19,303 nt of DNA from Opitutia bacterium UBA7876 (GCA_002500665.1 DLRY01000027.1:1-19303); one strand, 5' to 3'; positions 1-9,384 are shown, numbered from the stretch's first letter. Notes: generated by a model not told the origin, from the sequence alone. Translations and numbers: made by a program.

Positions 1-42
1 AATCAACTTAAACCTTTTGTCCATTTAACAACGCCAACAGTT

Positions 43-85
43 ACGCCCCCTTTGAATTGAGACTGGGCTAGACGCCCCTTCTGAA
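43..85. repeat. Imperfect 14-base direct repeat upstream of the giant surface gene
   Basis: The stretch acgccccctttgaa at 43-56 recurs as acgccccttctgaa at 72-85, 29 bases apart start to start (nearly three helical turns). It ends 8 bases before the first gene's start codon. The arrangement could be a tandem regulator-binding site or chance similarity in a C-rich leader. No convincing -35/-10 pair and no Shine-Dalgarno sequence is visible in bases 1-93, which otherwise hold no gene I can support. Confidence 0.3.
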
Positions 86-93
86 GTTCAGAA

Positions 94-3000
94 ATGTCAC
101 GCATCCCCCTGATAGTGAGTCACGTTCTTGCATTTGCATATGCAAGCTCTTCTCTTTGTGCCGTCGATTACCCGGTTTCTCCGATCACCGTTGGCGAGAG
201 GTACCCCGGGAACCTGACTTCCGCCGCCGTCAGCCTTCCCTCGGTCTCGAATTCAAACCCGTTGCAAAACCTGACCAGCCATGAAATCGTATCCGTACCC
301 GGCAAGGGAGTGTTGAGCGCTCTGGTGGGCACGCCCCTGACCTACACCCCTACCTATTACATGGATGGGAACGACTCCTTCGTGTGGCAGGCGATCAATT
401 CGTCGACCGGACTCACCGAGCAGTATGTGGCAAAGATATCCATTACCTCGGTAAACAACCCCCCCGTTGTATCGACTATTCCCGGCAATGCCCTTTCCTT
501 TCAGGAAAACCAGAGCATCGTCGGCACCGTTACGGTGTTTGACCCCGACTCTAGCCCTGCTACCCCGAGCAGCCTTCTGAGCTTGGACGTCAACGGAACC
601 GACGCGAACAAATTCGACGCCAACTACACCAGCACTTCCGGGAACAACCATACCTTTACCATCTGGTACACTCCCTCTGCCCAGCCTGACTTCGAAGCGG
701 TAAGCAGCAGTTACTCGGTGACTCTGGAGGCCAGGAACTACGACTCTGGCGGGGCTCAGGCAGGTGGAACGGTCAGCCAAGCCATTTCGATCACGCTGAC
801 CAATCAGCAGGAAGCCCCGATCATAGTATCCACCGAAAACCCGATCGCTCGTACGATCAATGAGGACGAGGCCACCAGTACGCTCCTGGGTTTCTTTCCC
901 ATGGAAATCGCCGCATCCGATCCGGAAGGCTCCAACATAACATGGTCCTACAGCTCAAATAACCCGCTCCTTGCCGGCACGGTCTCCTTGAACGGCGCGG
1001 TGCTCGTTGCGGGGGCCCAAAGTTCTTCCTTCTCGTCGGGGACTCTCGTTAGGGTAGACTACACCCCCTCGGCGGACGCTTTTGGTTCCGAGATTCTGAC
1101 TTTCGTGGCTAGGGATACCAACAACGCCGTTTCCTCGTCCATTCCAATTACTATGACCGTAAATGCCGTCAACAGCGACCCAATCTCCCTCAACGCTTCT
1201 TCCCCCATCGTGGTCAACTTCGTCGAGGAAGGAAGCGGCCCGGCCTATGACTTCAACGCAACCGACCCGGATTCCAACGCCAATCCCTTTCTCCGTCCCG
1301 ACAACAACGCCTCAGGCAACTCGGGAGCAAAGATCTACTACACGCTTTCCGGTACCGATGCGGACAAGTTCCAGGTTTCCTCAACGGGACAGCTTTTGTT
1401 TAATTCTCCTCCCGACTACGAGACTCCCTCATCCAGCCTCGGAGGGAACGTATATTCGGTCAACGTGGAGGTCAGGGACAGCCAATCGCTCCCCTATAAT
1501 TCTGATTCGCAGGCGGTTTCCGTAACCGTGACCGCCCTTAATGAGCTACCCACCCTCAAGGGAGCGATCTACTCTCATGACATCAGCGTCACCGAGGACG
1601 TAACTTGGATGTGGAATTCCGTCCTCGTCGATTTGAATGCAACCGACGTGGACGCCGGACACCAGAGTTCCATGGTATGGAGAATCAAGTCCGGAGCCGA
1701 TGGCGTTTTCGGCACCGCATCGGCAAGCGGAATCGGCGCCGTTCCCACTTCTTTGACCTACGTGCCTGATTTGGATTACGCAGGCGACGGAAATCCAAGT
1801 AATCCCGACGATACCTTCATCGTGGAGGTTTTCGACGGCGTCGGAGTGACTGAGGTTGCCTTTCGCGTCTTCATGACTCCAGTAAGCGATCCTCCGCGCC
1901 TTACGGCCATCTCTCCGGTCCCGGCCGAAATGATTTCCATCAACCGCGACCGGTACACCATCAACCTGAATGAGAACAACCCTTCAACCGTCCGCTTGGA
2001 ATTTGCCGAACCCGACGGAGGCACCATTGGTAACTTCGAGATTCTCAACGAGAGCATGGACAAGGTCAAGTTTGCCGACTCTCCTTACTGGACTCCCGGG
2101 GCTACCTTCGCCGACCTTAATTTTTCCAGTCTTCATATCCCTGATTTCGAGGATAATCAGTCTTCCGACGGCGACGGCAACTATTCATTAGTGTTGCGGG
2201 TAAGCGATAACGAAGCCACCCCCAAGTATCAGAACCTTTATCTCGACTTCATCATTCAGAACGTTGACGAGGCTCCCACTTTCGCTCAAGAGGTCGACTT
2301 TAACCAGACCGCCTTGGAAAACCAGACCCATGCGGCTACCCTGACGGCCATCGACCCGGAGGGAGTCTCCTCCTTCTATTGGGATATCGTGTTCGGCTAC
2401 GACTCCCCCAAGTTCCAACTGAGTGCGGCCACTGGATCGACCGTCGACCTGAGTTTTATCGTCCCCCCGAACTTCGAGGCGCCGCTGGATGGTCCCTACT
2501 TCGGGGACAAGAACAACACCTACGTCGTTCGGGTCCGGGTCTCGGACGCCTCGTCTGGAGGCAAGTCCGTTACCCAGACCTTCTGCATATCCGTTGCTGA
2601 TGCCAACGACTTTCCTTCAATCGTATCTACCCCGCTCAATATCGACGAACCCTTGCGTACCAACGCCATGATGGATCTTAGCCAGTACGCTTCTGACGAG
2701 GACAACCAATCCGGAACCGGCGCCGATACCCTTTCATGGTCGGAGTTGTCGGGGGACACCACCAGTTTTGCCCTCGACCAGAACGGGACTCTCCGCTTCA
2801 ATCAGGATTCCGACTACGAGTCCGACAGCAATTTCTCCATCGAAGTACGAGTCTCGGACGGAAGGGGAGGGTATGCCGACGCCAATTTCACGGTAGAGGT
2901 CAATGCCCAGAACGAGGCCCCCGAGTTCTTCGAGAACAACGCTTCCCCAAATAAGATCAGTTTCGTCCAGTTCGACTTGGCCGAAGACACCTCGATCTCA

Positions 3001-6000
3001 GGAAAGCTTAGCAACTACGCCCGTGACCCTGAGTCAGGTACGTCTACGGGCTTGACCTTCGGCGAAACCTTCATCGACTACAACGCTTCCAACCCCGACG
3101 CCAACGGCACGCTCTTGCTCAATAACCTGAGTGGCGACTTTACCTTTACGCCCAAACCCAACTATTCGGGCCTGACCTACATCGACTTTACCGTCTCGGA
3201 CGGCCTCATGACGGGTACCCTTCCCATCGTGTTCGCGGTTTCGGAGGTTCCTGATCCACCTGTCGTCCGGGAAGGCAACAATACCTCCATCATAACTGGC
3301 TTGGTGACCAAGGCCATTCTGGAGAGCAATACCACATTCGTGATGGATTTGAACGCCACGGACCTGTACGACGTCCCGGCCTCAACGACCTTCATCTGGA
3401 GTTTCGGGGGACCCGACTCGACCAAGTTCAAGATCGACCCCAATCCTGGTCCCTACGTAACCCTTTCACTACTTCAGCTTCCCGACTACGAAAACCCGCA
3501 CGACGCCGGTGCAGACAATGTATTCGATATCAACGTATCGGTTACTGATGGAGGGAATTCCGTGGCCACAATTCCCATTCAGCTCAACATCCTGAACGGA
3601 TCTGAGGATCCCTACTTCGACTATGGCGACGGGAACCAGTCCGTCACCATCAAGTCCGCCGCGTCCTTTGCCGAAAGCGCGACTGGAATCATCTTTGACG
3701 CCAATGCCACCGACCTGGACGGGAGCACCATTACCTATGGACTCACTAACCCCGCTCCCGGTTTCGGGAATGGGCCCGACAATGCCCTTTTCAACATCAA
3801 CCCAACTACCGGTCAGATCACCTTCAAGACACCCCCGGATTATGAGGCTCCCCTCGATGACGATGCCAACAACACCTACGTGCTCGAGGTCAATGCAACG
3901 GACGACACCTCGAGCCCCAACAAAATCAGCCATTTGCTCACCTTCAGCGTAACCAACCTGGTCGAGCCTCCTACCTTCATCGACGGCGCCAGCCGTACCA
4001 TCACCTGGAATGAGACGGAAACCCTTTCCGCCGACGTAAACCGTACCTACACCCCGGATGCAACCAAGCCTCCTTTGGAAATATCGGGCGGCGCCGACCA
4101 GGCCCTCTTCTCACTGAACGTCGCCACGGGGTTGTTGTCCTTTATCAATCCGCCGGATTTCGAAAACCCCGGCAGCGCGGATGGCGACAACCTCTACGAC
4201 GTCCAGATCCGCATCTCGGGCACTTCCGTTACCCAGGATCTCTCGATCGACGTCATGGAAGGCAATGACGCCCCGGTCATCACCTCTACGAACCTGACCC
4301 AGATCACGGTGAACGAGAACGTCGGCTTCGTGATCGACCTCGACGTTACCGACGAGGATTCCGGGCCCGAGCTTCTCGACGTCCTATTCACGAGAGATTC
4401 CAACTCGACGCGGTTCGCAGCTCATTCCGGAGGCGCGACGGTCAATTCCTTTTACCCAGCGGTTAGTTCGGGGATGGTGGACAACGACTTGGCGGGCGCA
4501 TCATTTTCTACTACCGGGGACTTGGATGGGGATGGAGACGTCGACGTTATCTGCCTGGAGAAATCCCTCCACAACATACATTTCATGGAAAACAACGGCT
4601 CCGGGACTTTCAGTCGCAAGGCTGTATCCGCGTTTGCCAACGTGACGGCAGGCGAGCCCGATCACGCCGTTATAACCGACTTGGACCAAGACGGCGACCA
4701 GGACGTGGTGGTGGCCTTTTTCGGGACCAGTGAGATAGGCTGGTTCGAGAACAACGCAAGTGGGACGGGTGATTTCGCCCATATGGTGGTGCTCGCCTCT
4801 CGCTACCCCAATGTCGGGGGGGCGGACTACCTTGCTACGGGAGACCTGGACGGAGATTCCTATCCCGATCTTATAGTCGCCTACCGCAGCATGGACGTTG
4901 TTGCATGGTTTTCCAACCAGGGAGACGGCAACCCGACCTTTACTTGGAAAGGCAATGTCGCCGACGGCAACAATTCTCTCGATGCGCCCCGTACGCTTGA
5001 GTTGGTCGATCTCGACAACTCGGGAACCCTCGACGTTCTGATTGCCGCAAATCAAAACATATACCTTGCCTCCAATTCTGGCATGGATGGTATTTTCAGC
5101 GTTTCCTCGCTTGCCGGATTCACGGGTGCCGGGTTGGTGGTCAAGGCCCGCGACTTTACTTCCGATGGTTTGATCGACATTGTTTACGCAAGTTATCAGG
5201 GCCCCCCGAACATTCTGATTCAGAATACGATGGGATTCAACTCGCCGGTTTCGCTTCCCTCCCACTCCGAACCGGCCAAAGCGGTCGCATATCCCTCCGA
5301 CTTGGCGGTATTGCCCGCTACTGCGAGTACCCGCGTGTCCCTCGTGGTTTCCGATTCCTCCACCCGGTACGTAAGCGTTTACGAGGCCAAGGCCACCTTG
5401 GACGGGCAATTTGAGCAACCCAGCGTAATCGATGCTGGTGTCGGAATAACATCCCTTTCCTTAGCCGACTTGAACCGTCAGGCCAACGCCTTGCACTATT
5501 CTTTCGTGGGCGGTGAGGACCAAGGCGATTTCAACGCCACCCGATTCAAGGATGGAGGAAGGCTCTTCTTCAATAAGCCGTTTCCGAATTTCGAAGCTCC
5601 TCACGATGCCTCCGAAATCAACCGTTACGACGTCATCGTCAAGGTGTCGGACGGTCTGGGGGGTGAGACCGTGCGGTCGATCGCCGTCACCATAAACGAA
5701 GTCAACGAACCGCCCGTCATTACTTCTTTGGATGGCAACCTTACCGCGTCGCACATCCATAACGAAGGTAATCTCACCACTCTTTTCGACGTTCTCGCCA
5801 CCAATGACGAGTCCAGTACGCAGACCATAACTTTCTCCCTCGCCGGAGGACCCGACGAGGGTAATTTCTCCATCGATGCCTCCACCGGCAGGCTGACCTT
5901 CCTCACGGCCCCCGATTTCGAGTCGCCTTCCGATGCCAATCTTGATAACTCCTATCAAGTCGTTGTCCGTGTGACCGACGACGGGCCCGGTAGTCCATAC

Positions 6001-8352
6001 GACGAGCAGAACGTCACGGTCGTCGTGGTGGACGGATTCGAACCGGCCAAGTTCGACGCTACCTTTGCGACCAGTTACGTGATCGACGAGGATAGCTCCT
6101 TGCCTGCCTTTCTGCTATCCGCTACCGACCAGAACACCGGGGGCGGAATTGCGGGATACGGCGTTCGTACGAACGGAGCCAACGGCACCGCCACAGTAAC
6201 CGGTTCGACCTTCAACTACGTTCCCGATGGAAACTTTACCGGGACCGACGTGGTGGTCGTTGAGGTCAACAATACCTCCGGCTTGAGCACCCCTCTTTCC
6301 ATAACCATCCAAATGAATTCCGTCAATGACCTGCCGGTGATCACCACACCGCTGGACATCAACCATACCGAGAATCTGGGAACGGTCGCCAACTTGTCGG
6401 CCGCGGACGACTCCAATGCCACCTTGATCTGGTCTTGGGCCGACGGTACTCAGGCCGACAACGACTTCCTTCTCACCGCAACGGGTACCCTTACTTTCCG
6501 CCAAATGCCCGACTATGAGGTGCCCGGCATATCCAACAACGTGTTCACCCGAGTCATCCGTGTGACCGATTCGGACGGCAACTATACCGATGGGAATTTC
6601 ACCATTACGGTAGTGAACCAGAACGACAACGCTCCCGTCTCCCCCTATCTCATCCAGAACGCGAGTTCCACCTTTACGCTGATGGAGAATCTCACGACCG
6701 TGATCGACCTCAACGTCACGGACGCCGACAACGCCTTGGTCCCCGGTTTCAACCCCATATCCTATGCCATCACCGGTGGTCCGGACAGCGCTAGGTTCTC
6801 GGTCTCGAACAACGGCCGCGTTTTCATCCTGCCGGCTCCCGACTTCGAAAACCCGAGCTCCGCCGACTTGGATAATATTTTCCGGGCCGATCTTACCGTT
6901 TCCGATGGCGGTTACGCATCGGTATATCCACTCGTCGTCACCATCACCAACGCGGATGAATCTCCCCCCGTCATCACCAGTGACGGGGGAGGCGCCGATG
7001 CCAACTTCAGCATCAGAGAGAACACTTTGACGGTGACCCAGGTCGTCGCCACCGACGTCGAGTCGACCAGTTTTACCTACACTATATGGGGAGGATCCGA
7101 CCAAAACCTTTTCGAGATTAACGCGACCAACGGAACGGTCAGTTTTCGCTCCGCTCCCGACTACGAAAGCCCTTCGGATAGTGACGGAAACAACCTCTAC
7201 GAGGTATGGATAAGGGTTTCCGATGCCCTCACCTTCGACGAGCAGAGGATGAACGTCACGATCACTGACGTCGACGAGATACCCATCGTCAGTCCCTCTT
7301 TTCTCTCTACCTTGGAAGACGTCCCCGTCACCGTGACCTTCTCCGTTGCCGACCCCGAGGGAAGAATTACCGATTCCACTCTCCTGACCGCCCCTAATCA
7401 TGGCACCTTGAGTTGGTCGGCCTTTCCCTTGACTACCATAAGCGACCAGAAATTTACTTATACTCCCGAATCGAACTTTTCGGGCACCGACTCCATGGTG
7501 CTTCGCGTAACGGACGGCGTGTTGCAGGGCGACGTTACCGTCCATATCGAGATCAACGCCACCAACGACCCTCCCTCCGCCGTCAAGGACGTCCTGGTCT
7601 ACGACGACCCGAACTTCGCTCCCTTGCTCGTAGACGTTCTGACCAACGACAGCAACGCTCCGGATCAAAACGGTACGGAAGTTCTAACGATCTCTTCTTG
7701 GGGGCAACCCATAGCGGGAACCTTGATTCCGCAAGCCAACTCCATGACGGTTTCATATCAACCGAACGCCACCTTCATTGGTCTCGACACCTTTACCTAC
7801 GTGCTTTCCGATGGAAGCGGGCTCGTTTCCACCGGTACGGTTGAAATAGAAGTGAAGCGGGCGGCGGGTTTGGCGGAATGGCGCTTTCTCAAAAACATTG
7901 GTTTCTATACCCTCACCGCCGGGAATTGGATCTATCACACCGAACTTGGCTGGATCTACCTTTCCAACCCTGCGCAGATCGATTCCGCAACTTGGATGTG
8001 GACGGAAAACCTGGGCTGGTTCTGGACCGGCAACCAGTATGCTCCCAACGTCTACCTGAATGACTTGTCCGGCTGGTTTGCCTTTACCGTCAATCCCAAC
8101 CTGACGCCCAAGCACTACATGGCTTGGCCTTTGTACGATCAGACCTTGAAGAAGTGGATGAGCGCCAACGATACCAAGATCGGCAGGGTGAATGCAATTC
8201 TGGCCAAATTCACCACCGTGGAGGAAGTGGTTGCCTTTGTCGAGCAGTCGCCTCTTTTTACGCCCTACGAGAAGAAAAACATCAAAACCGAGCTGTTTTT
8301 TACAGGTCGGTCTCCCACCATAGACTCTATGGGCTTTACCTTGGGTAAGTAA
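94..8352 (+). CDS. Giant secreted cadherin/Ig-like repeat protein with an embedded FG-GAP/VCBS propeller
   Basis: This 2752-residue protein is probably cell-surface or extracellular and is an adhesin or matrix protein by family analogy; the function is inferred. Residues 1-23 form a signal peptide with a likely signal peptidase I site after LCA. About 20 Ig/cadherin-like domains of roughly 90-110 residues follow. They are marked by recurring PDFE(A/N)P or PDYE(S/N)P, then (N/D)xYxVxVRVSDG, and linkers such as NEAP, NNPP, NEPP and NDPP. Around residues 1450-1795 there are FG-GAP/VCBS blades with calcium-type loops (GDLDGDGDVD, TDLDQDGDQD, GDLDGDSYPD, VDLDNSGTLD). This block splits one Ig-like domain (N-terminal half about 1396-1427, C-terminal half about 1795-1868). 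Residues 2590-2690 are rich in W/Y with repeated LGW motifs, then a helical tail ends in GFTLGK. No LPxTG, PEP-CTERM or autotransporter barrel is seen. The chain is Asn/Asp/Thr/Ser-rich and nearly Cys-free. The next gene starts 6 bases after the stop. Confidence 0.93.
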   Translation: MSRIPLIVSHVLAFAYASSSLCAVDYPVSPITVGERYPGNLTSAAVSLPSVSNSNPLQNLTSHEIVSVPGKGVLSALVGTPLTYTPTYYMDGNDSFVWQAINSSTGLTEQYVAKISITSVNNPPVVSTIPGNALSFQENQSIVGTVTVFDPDSSPATPSSLLSLDVNGTDANKFDANYTSTSGNNHTFTIWYTPSAQPDFEAVSSSYSVTLEARNYDSGGAQAGGTVSQAISITLTNQQEAPIIVSTENPIARTINEDEATSTLLGFFPMEIAASDPEGSNITWSYSSNNPLLAGTVSLNGAVLVAGAQSSSFSSGTLVRVDYTPSADAFGSEILTFVARDTNNAVSSSIPITMTVNAVNSDPISLNASSPIVVNFVEEGSGPAYDFNATDPDSNANPFLRPDNNASGNSGAKIYYTLSGTDADKFQVSSTGQLLFNSPPDYETPSSSLGGNVYSVNVEVRDSQSLPYNSDSQAVSVTVTALNELPTLKGAIYSHDISVTEDVTWMWNSVLVDLNATDVDAGHQSSMVWRIKSGADGVFGTASASGIGAVPTSLTYVPDLDYAGDGNPSNPDDTFIVEVFDGVGVTEVAFRVFMTPVSDPPRLTAISPVPAEMISINRDRYTINLNENNPSTVRLEFAEPDGGTIGNFEILNESMDKVKFADSPYWTPGATFADLNFSSLHIPDFEDNQSSDGDGNYSLVLRVSDNEATPKYQNLYLDFIIQNVDEAPTFAQEVDFNQTALENQTHAATLTAIDPEGVSSFYWDIVFGYDSPKFQLSAATGSTVDLSFIVPPNFEAPLDGPYFGDKNNTYVVRVRVSDASSGGKSVTQTFCISVADANDFPSIVSTPLNIDEPLRTNAMMDLSQYASDEDNQSGTGADTLSWSELSGDTTSFALDQNGTLRFNQDSDYESDSNFSIEVRVSDGRGGYADANFTVEVNAQNEAPEFFENNASPNKISFVQFDLAEDTSISGKLSNYARDPESGTSTGLTFGETFIDYNASNPDANGTLLLNNLSGDFTFTPKPNYSGLTYIDFTVSDGLMTGTLPIVFAVSEVPDPPVVREGNNTSIITGLVTKAILESNTTFVMDLNATDLYDVPASTTFIWSFGGPDSTKFKIDPNPGPYVTLSLLQLPDYENPHDAGADNVFDINVSVTDGGNSVATIPIQLNILNGSEDPYFDYGDGNQSVTIKSAASFAESATGIIFDANATDLDGSTITYGLTNPAPGFGNGPDNALFNINPTTGQITFKTPPDYEAPLDDDANNTYVLEVNATDDTSSPNKISHLLTFSVTNLVEPPTFIDGASRTITWNETETLSADVNRTYTPDATKPPLEISGGADQALFSLNVATGLLSFINPPDFENPGSADGDNLYDVQIRISGTSVTQDLSIDVMEGNDAPVITSTNLTQITVNENVGFVIDLDVTDEDSGPELLDVLFTRDSNSTRFAAHSGGATVNSFYPAVSSGMVDNDLAGASFSTTGDLDGDGDVDVICLEKSLHNIHFMENNGSGTFSRKAVSAFANVTAGEPDHAVITDLDQDGDQDVVVAFFGTSEIGWFENNASGTGDFAHMVVLASRYPNVGGADYLATGDLDGDSYPDLIVAYRSMDVVAWFSNQGDGNPTFTWKGNVADGNNSLDAPRTLELVDLDNSGTLDVLIAANQNIYLASNSGMDGIFSVSSLAGFTGAGLVVKARDFTSDGLIDIVYASYQGPPNILIQNTMGFNSPVSLPSHSEPAKAVAYPSDLAVLPATASTRVSLVVSDSSTRYVSVYEAKATLDGQFEQPSVIDAGVGITSLSLADLNRQANALHYSFVGGEDQGDFNATRFKDGGRLFFNKPFPNFEAPHDASEINRYDVIVKVSDGLGGETVRSIAVTINEVNEPPVITSLDGNLTASHIHNEGNLTTLFDVLATNDESSTQTITFSLAGGPDEGNFSIDASTGRLTFLTAPDFESPSDANLDNSYQVVVRVTDDGPGSPYDEQNVTVVVVDGFEPAKFDATFATSYVIDEDSSLPAFLLSATDQNTGGGIAGYGVRTNGANGTATVTGSTFNYVPDGNFTGTDVVVVEVNNTSGLSTPLSITIQMNSVNDLPVITTPLDINHTENLGTVANLSAADDSNATLIWSWADGTQADNDFLLTATGTLTFRQMPDYEVPGISNNVFTRVIRVTDSDGNYTDGNFTITVVNQNDNAPVSPYLIQNASSTFTLMENLTTVIDLNVTDADNALVPGFNPISYAITGGPDSARFSVSNNGRVFILPAPDFENPSSADLDNIFRADLTVSDGGYASVYPLVVTITNADESPPVITSDGGGADANFSIRENTLTVTQVVATDVESTSFTYTIWGGSDQNLFEINATNGTVSFRSAPDYESPSDSDGNNLYEVWIRVSDALTFDEQRMNVTITDVDEIPIVSPSFLSTLEDVPVTVTFSVADPEGRITDSTLLTAPNHGTLSWSAFPLTTISDQKFTYTPESNFSGTDSMVLRVTDGVLQGDVTVHIEINATNDPPSAVKDVLVYDDPNFAPLLVDVLTNDSNAPDQNGTEVLTISSWGQPIAGTLIPQANSMTVSYQPNATFIGLDTFTYVLSDGSGLVSTGTVEIEVKRAAGLAEWRFLKNIGFYTLTAGNWIYHTELGWIYLSNPAQIDSATWMWTENLGWFWTGNQYAPNVYLNDLSGWFAFTVNPNLTPKHYMAWPLYDQTLKKWMSANDTKIGRVNAILAKFTTVEEVVAFVEQSPLFTPYEKKNIKTELFFTGRSPTIDSMGFTLGK

Positions 8353-8358
8353 CTTCCT

Positions 8359-9384
8359 ATGATCCTCCCCAGTTCAATGATCAATGTTGCCCGTAAGTCG
8401 ATGCCCCTGGCTCGAAAGTTTGGTTTTGCCTTTATCCTTCTTTGTCTAGGCGGACAACCCTTCTCCCTCTTTTCTCAAACTGCAGGCACCTACGCATCTC
8501 GTGATGCCTTCTACGATAGCCTCGAAGCCCGTGCCCGAGCTCTTTCCCAGCGTCTGGCTGAAATTTCCGGAACCGATCCTATCCCCTTCGAGAGGCCAGC
8601 TCCCACCATTCTTTCCACGATCAAGCCAACCACTCCCCAAGGTGCCTTTGATGCGCTTCCGGGACCTGCGGTTCCTGCGCAATCCGTCGCTCCTCAGCCC
8701 GCTGAAGAAACCCTTTACCGAGCCGACGGTACACCCGTTGTGGTTGAAAAACCTTCCCCCCCTTCCGCTCCGCCGAAGAAGAAAAGAGAGCCCCGCAAAT
8801 CCATGCAGAGGGTAAGAGGTCAGTATTTCATTCAGCCCTACGTCGGACTTGGCTTCCTGACTTCCAATGCGACTTTTTCCAGAACCTATCAAACCTTCAC
8901 GGGGAATTCTCAGGTACAAAACATGGATGTTGATACTGAGTTGGGACACAGCGTCGGCTTGGCCCTTGGCCGGAGATGGGAAAACATAGAGGGTGAGGTT
9001 CACTTCTCCTACGCAACTACCGACTATAAGTCGGTCACGCTTTTGGGGAACACGACCTATGACGCCTCAGGCGATTTCGACCTTTTTCAGCTTGGTGCCC
9101 GCGTAGGATATGGTCTTCCCTTGGGAGAGACCGGATGGATGAGGATGGCGGGAGGATTTGGCCTCGGCAAGAGGCAGGACTTCCTTTTCATAGACGGCAA
9201 CCCGCAAGCTTACCAGCAAAGCGGAACTTGCTTTACCTACGACCTCTTGTTCAGCCTAGGCTACGAAATGGCAATGGGATTGGACGGTTTCGTCGCCTAC
9301 CGGCTTCTGGGATCCTCCGACAACGGTGGTTTCGGCAAGGTCGCCATGCATCTGTTCGAGCTTGGCTTGGGCTCTAATTTCTAG
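8359..9384 (+). CDS. Outer-membrane beta-barrel protein with proline-rich periplasmic linker
   Basis: This 341-residue protein is predicted to sit in the outer membrane. The hydrophobic core of a signal peptide lies at about residues 21-35, with likely cleavage near residue 40. Next come a short amphipathic helix (45-70), a Pro/Ala-rich linker (75-140) and a basic patch around PPKKKREPRK. Residues 155-341 alternate hydrophobic and polar positions with Gly and aromatic residues (for example YVGLGF and VGLALGRRW). The chain ends in a C-terminal Phe, as barrels recognised by the BAM machinery do. It resembles OmpA/OprF-type 8-strand barrels in length, but I cannot name a family. Internal starts at 8377 and 8401 are possible, and 8401 would give a more typical signal peptide. 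I keep 8359 because it sits 6 bases after the giant gene's stop, suggesting co-transcription and coupling. It may anchor or export the giant protein; that is inference from position only. Confidence 0.85.
   Translation: MILPSSMINVARKSMPLARKFGFAFILLCLGGQPFSLFSQTAGTYASRDAFYDSLEARARALSQRLAEISGTDPIPFERPAPTILSTIKPTTPQGAFDALPGPAVPAQSVAPQPAEETLYRADGTPVVVEKPSPPSAPPKKKREPRKSMQRVRGQYFIQPYVGLGFLTSNATFSRTYQTFTGNSQVQNMDVDTELGHSVGLALGRRWENIEGEVHFSYATTDYKSVTLLGNTTYDASGDFDLFQLGARVGYGLPLGETGWMRMAGGFGLGKRQDFLFIDGNPQAYQQSGTCFTYDLLFSLGYEMAMGLDGFVAYRLLGSSDNGGFGKVAMHLFELGLGSNF

Noticed and set aside
94..160. Lipoprotein signal in the giant protein (Cys at residue 22)
   Set aside because: The residue before the Cys is Leu (SSLC), not Gly/Ala/Ser as in a lipobox. 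A signal peptidase I site after LCA fits better.
4501..5418. 305-codon open frame on the minus strand under the propeller region
   Set aside because: It is antisense to well-formed FG-GAP blades, with no domain, signal or ribosome-binding site. It reflects codon bias of the opposite strand.
6115..7668. 517-codon open frame on the minus strand, antisense to the giant protein
   Set aside because: It is a mirror of a GC-rich, repeat-rich coding sequence. The product is low-complexity Gly/Val/Asp-rich with no recognisable domain, and the plus-strand frame is clearly the coding one.
8290..8352. Possible PEP-CTERM, LPxTG or type IX sorting signal at the giant protein's C-terminus
   Set aside because: The end reads SMGFTLGK, with no PEP motif, no LPxTG, no terminal hydrophobic helix plus basic tail, and no recognisable type IX signal.
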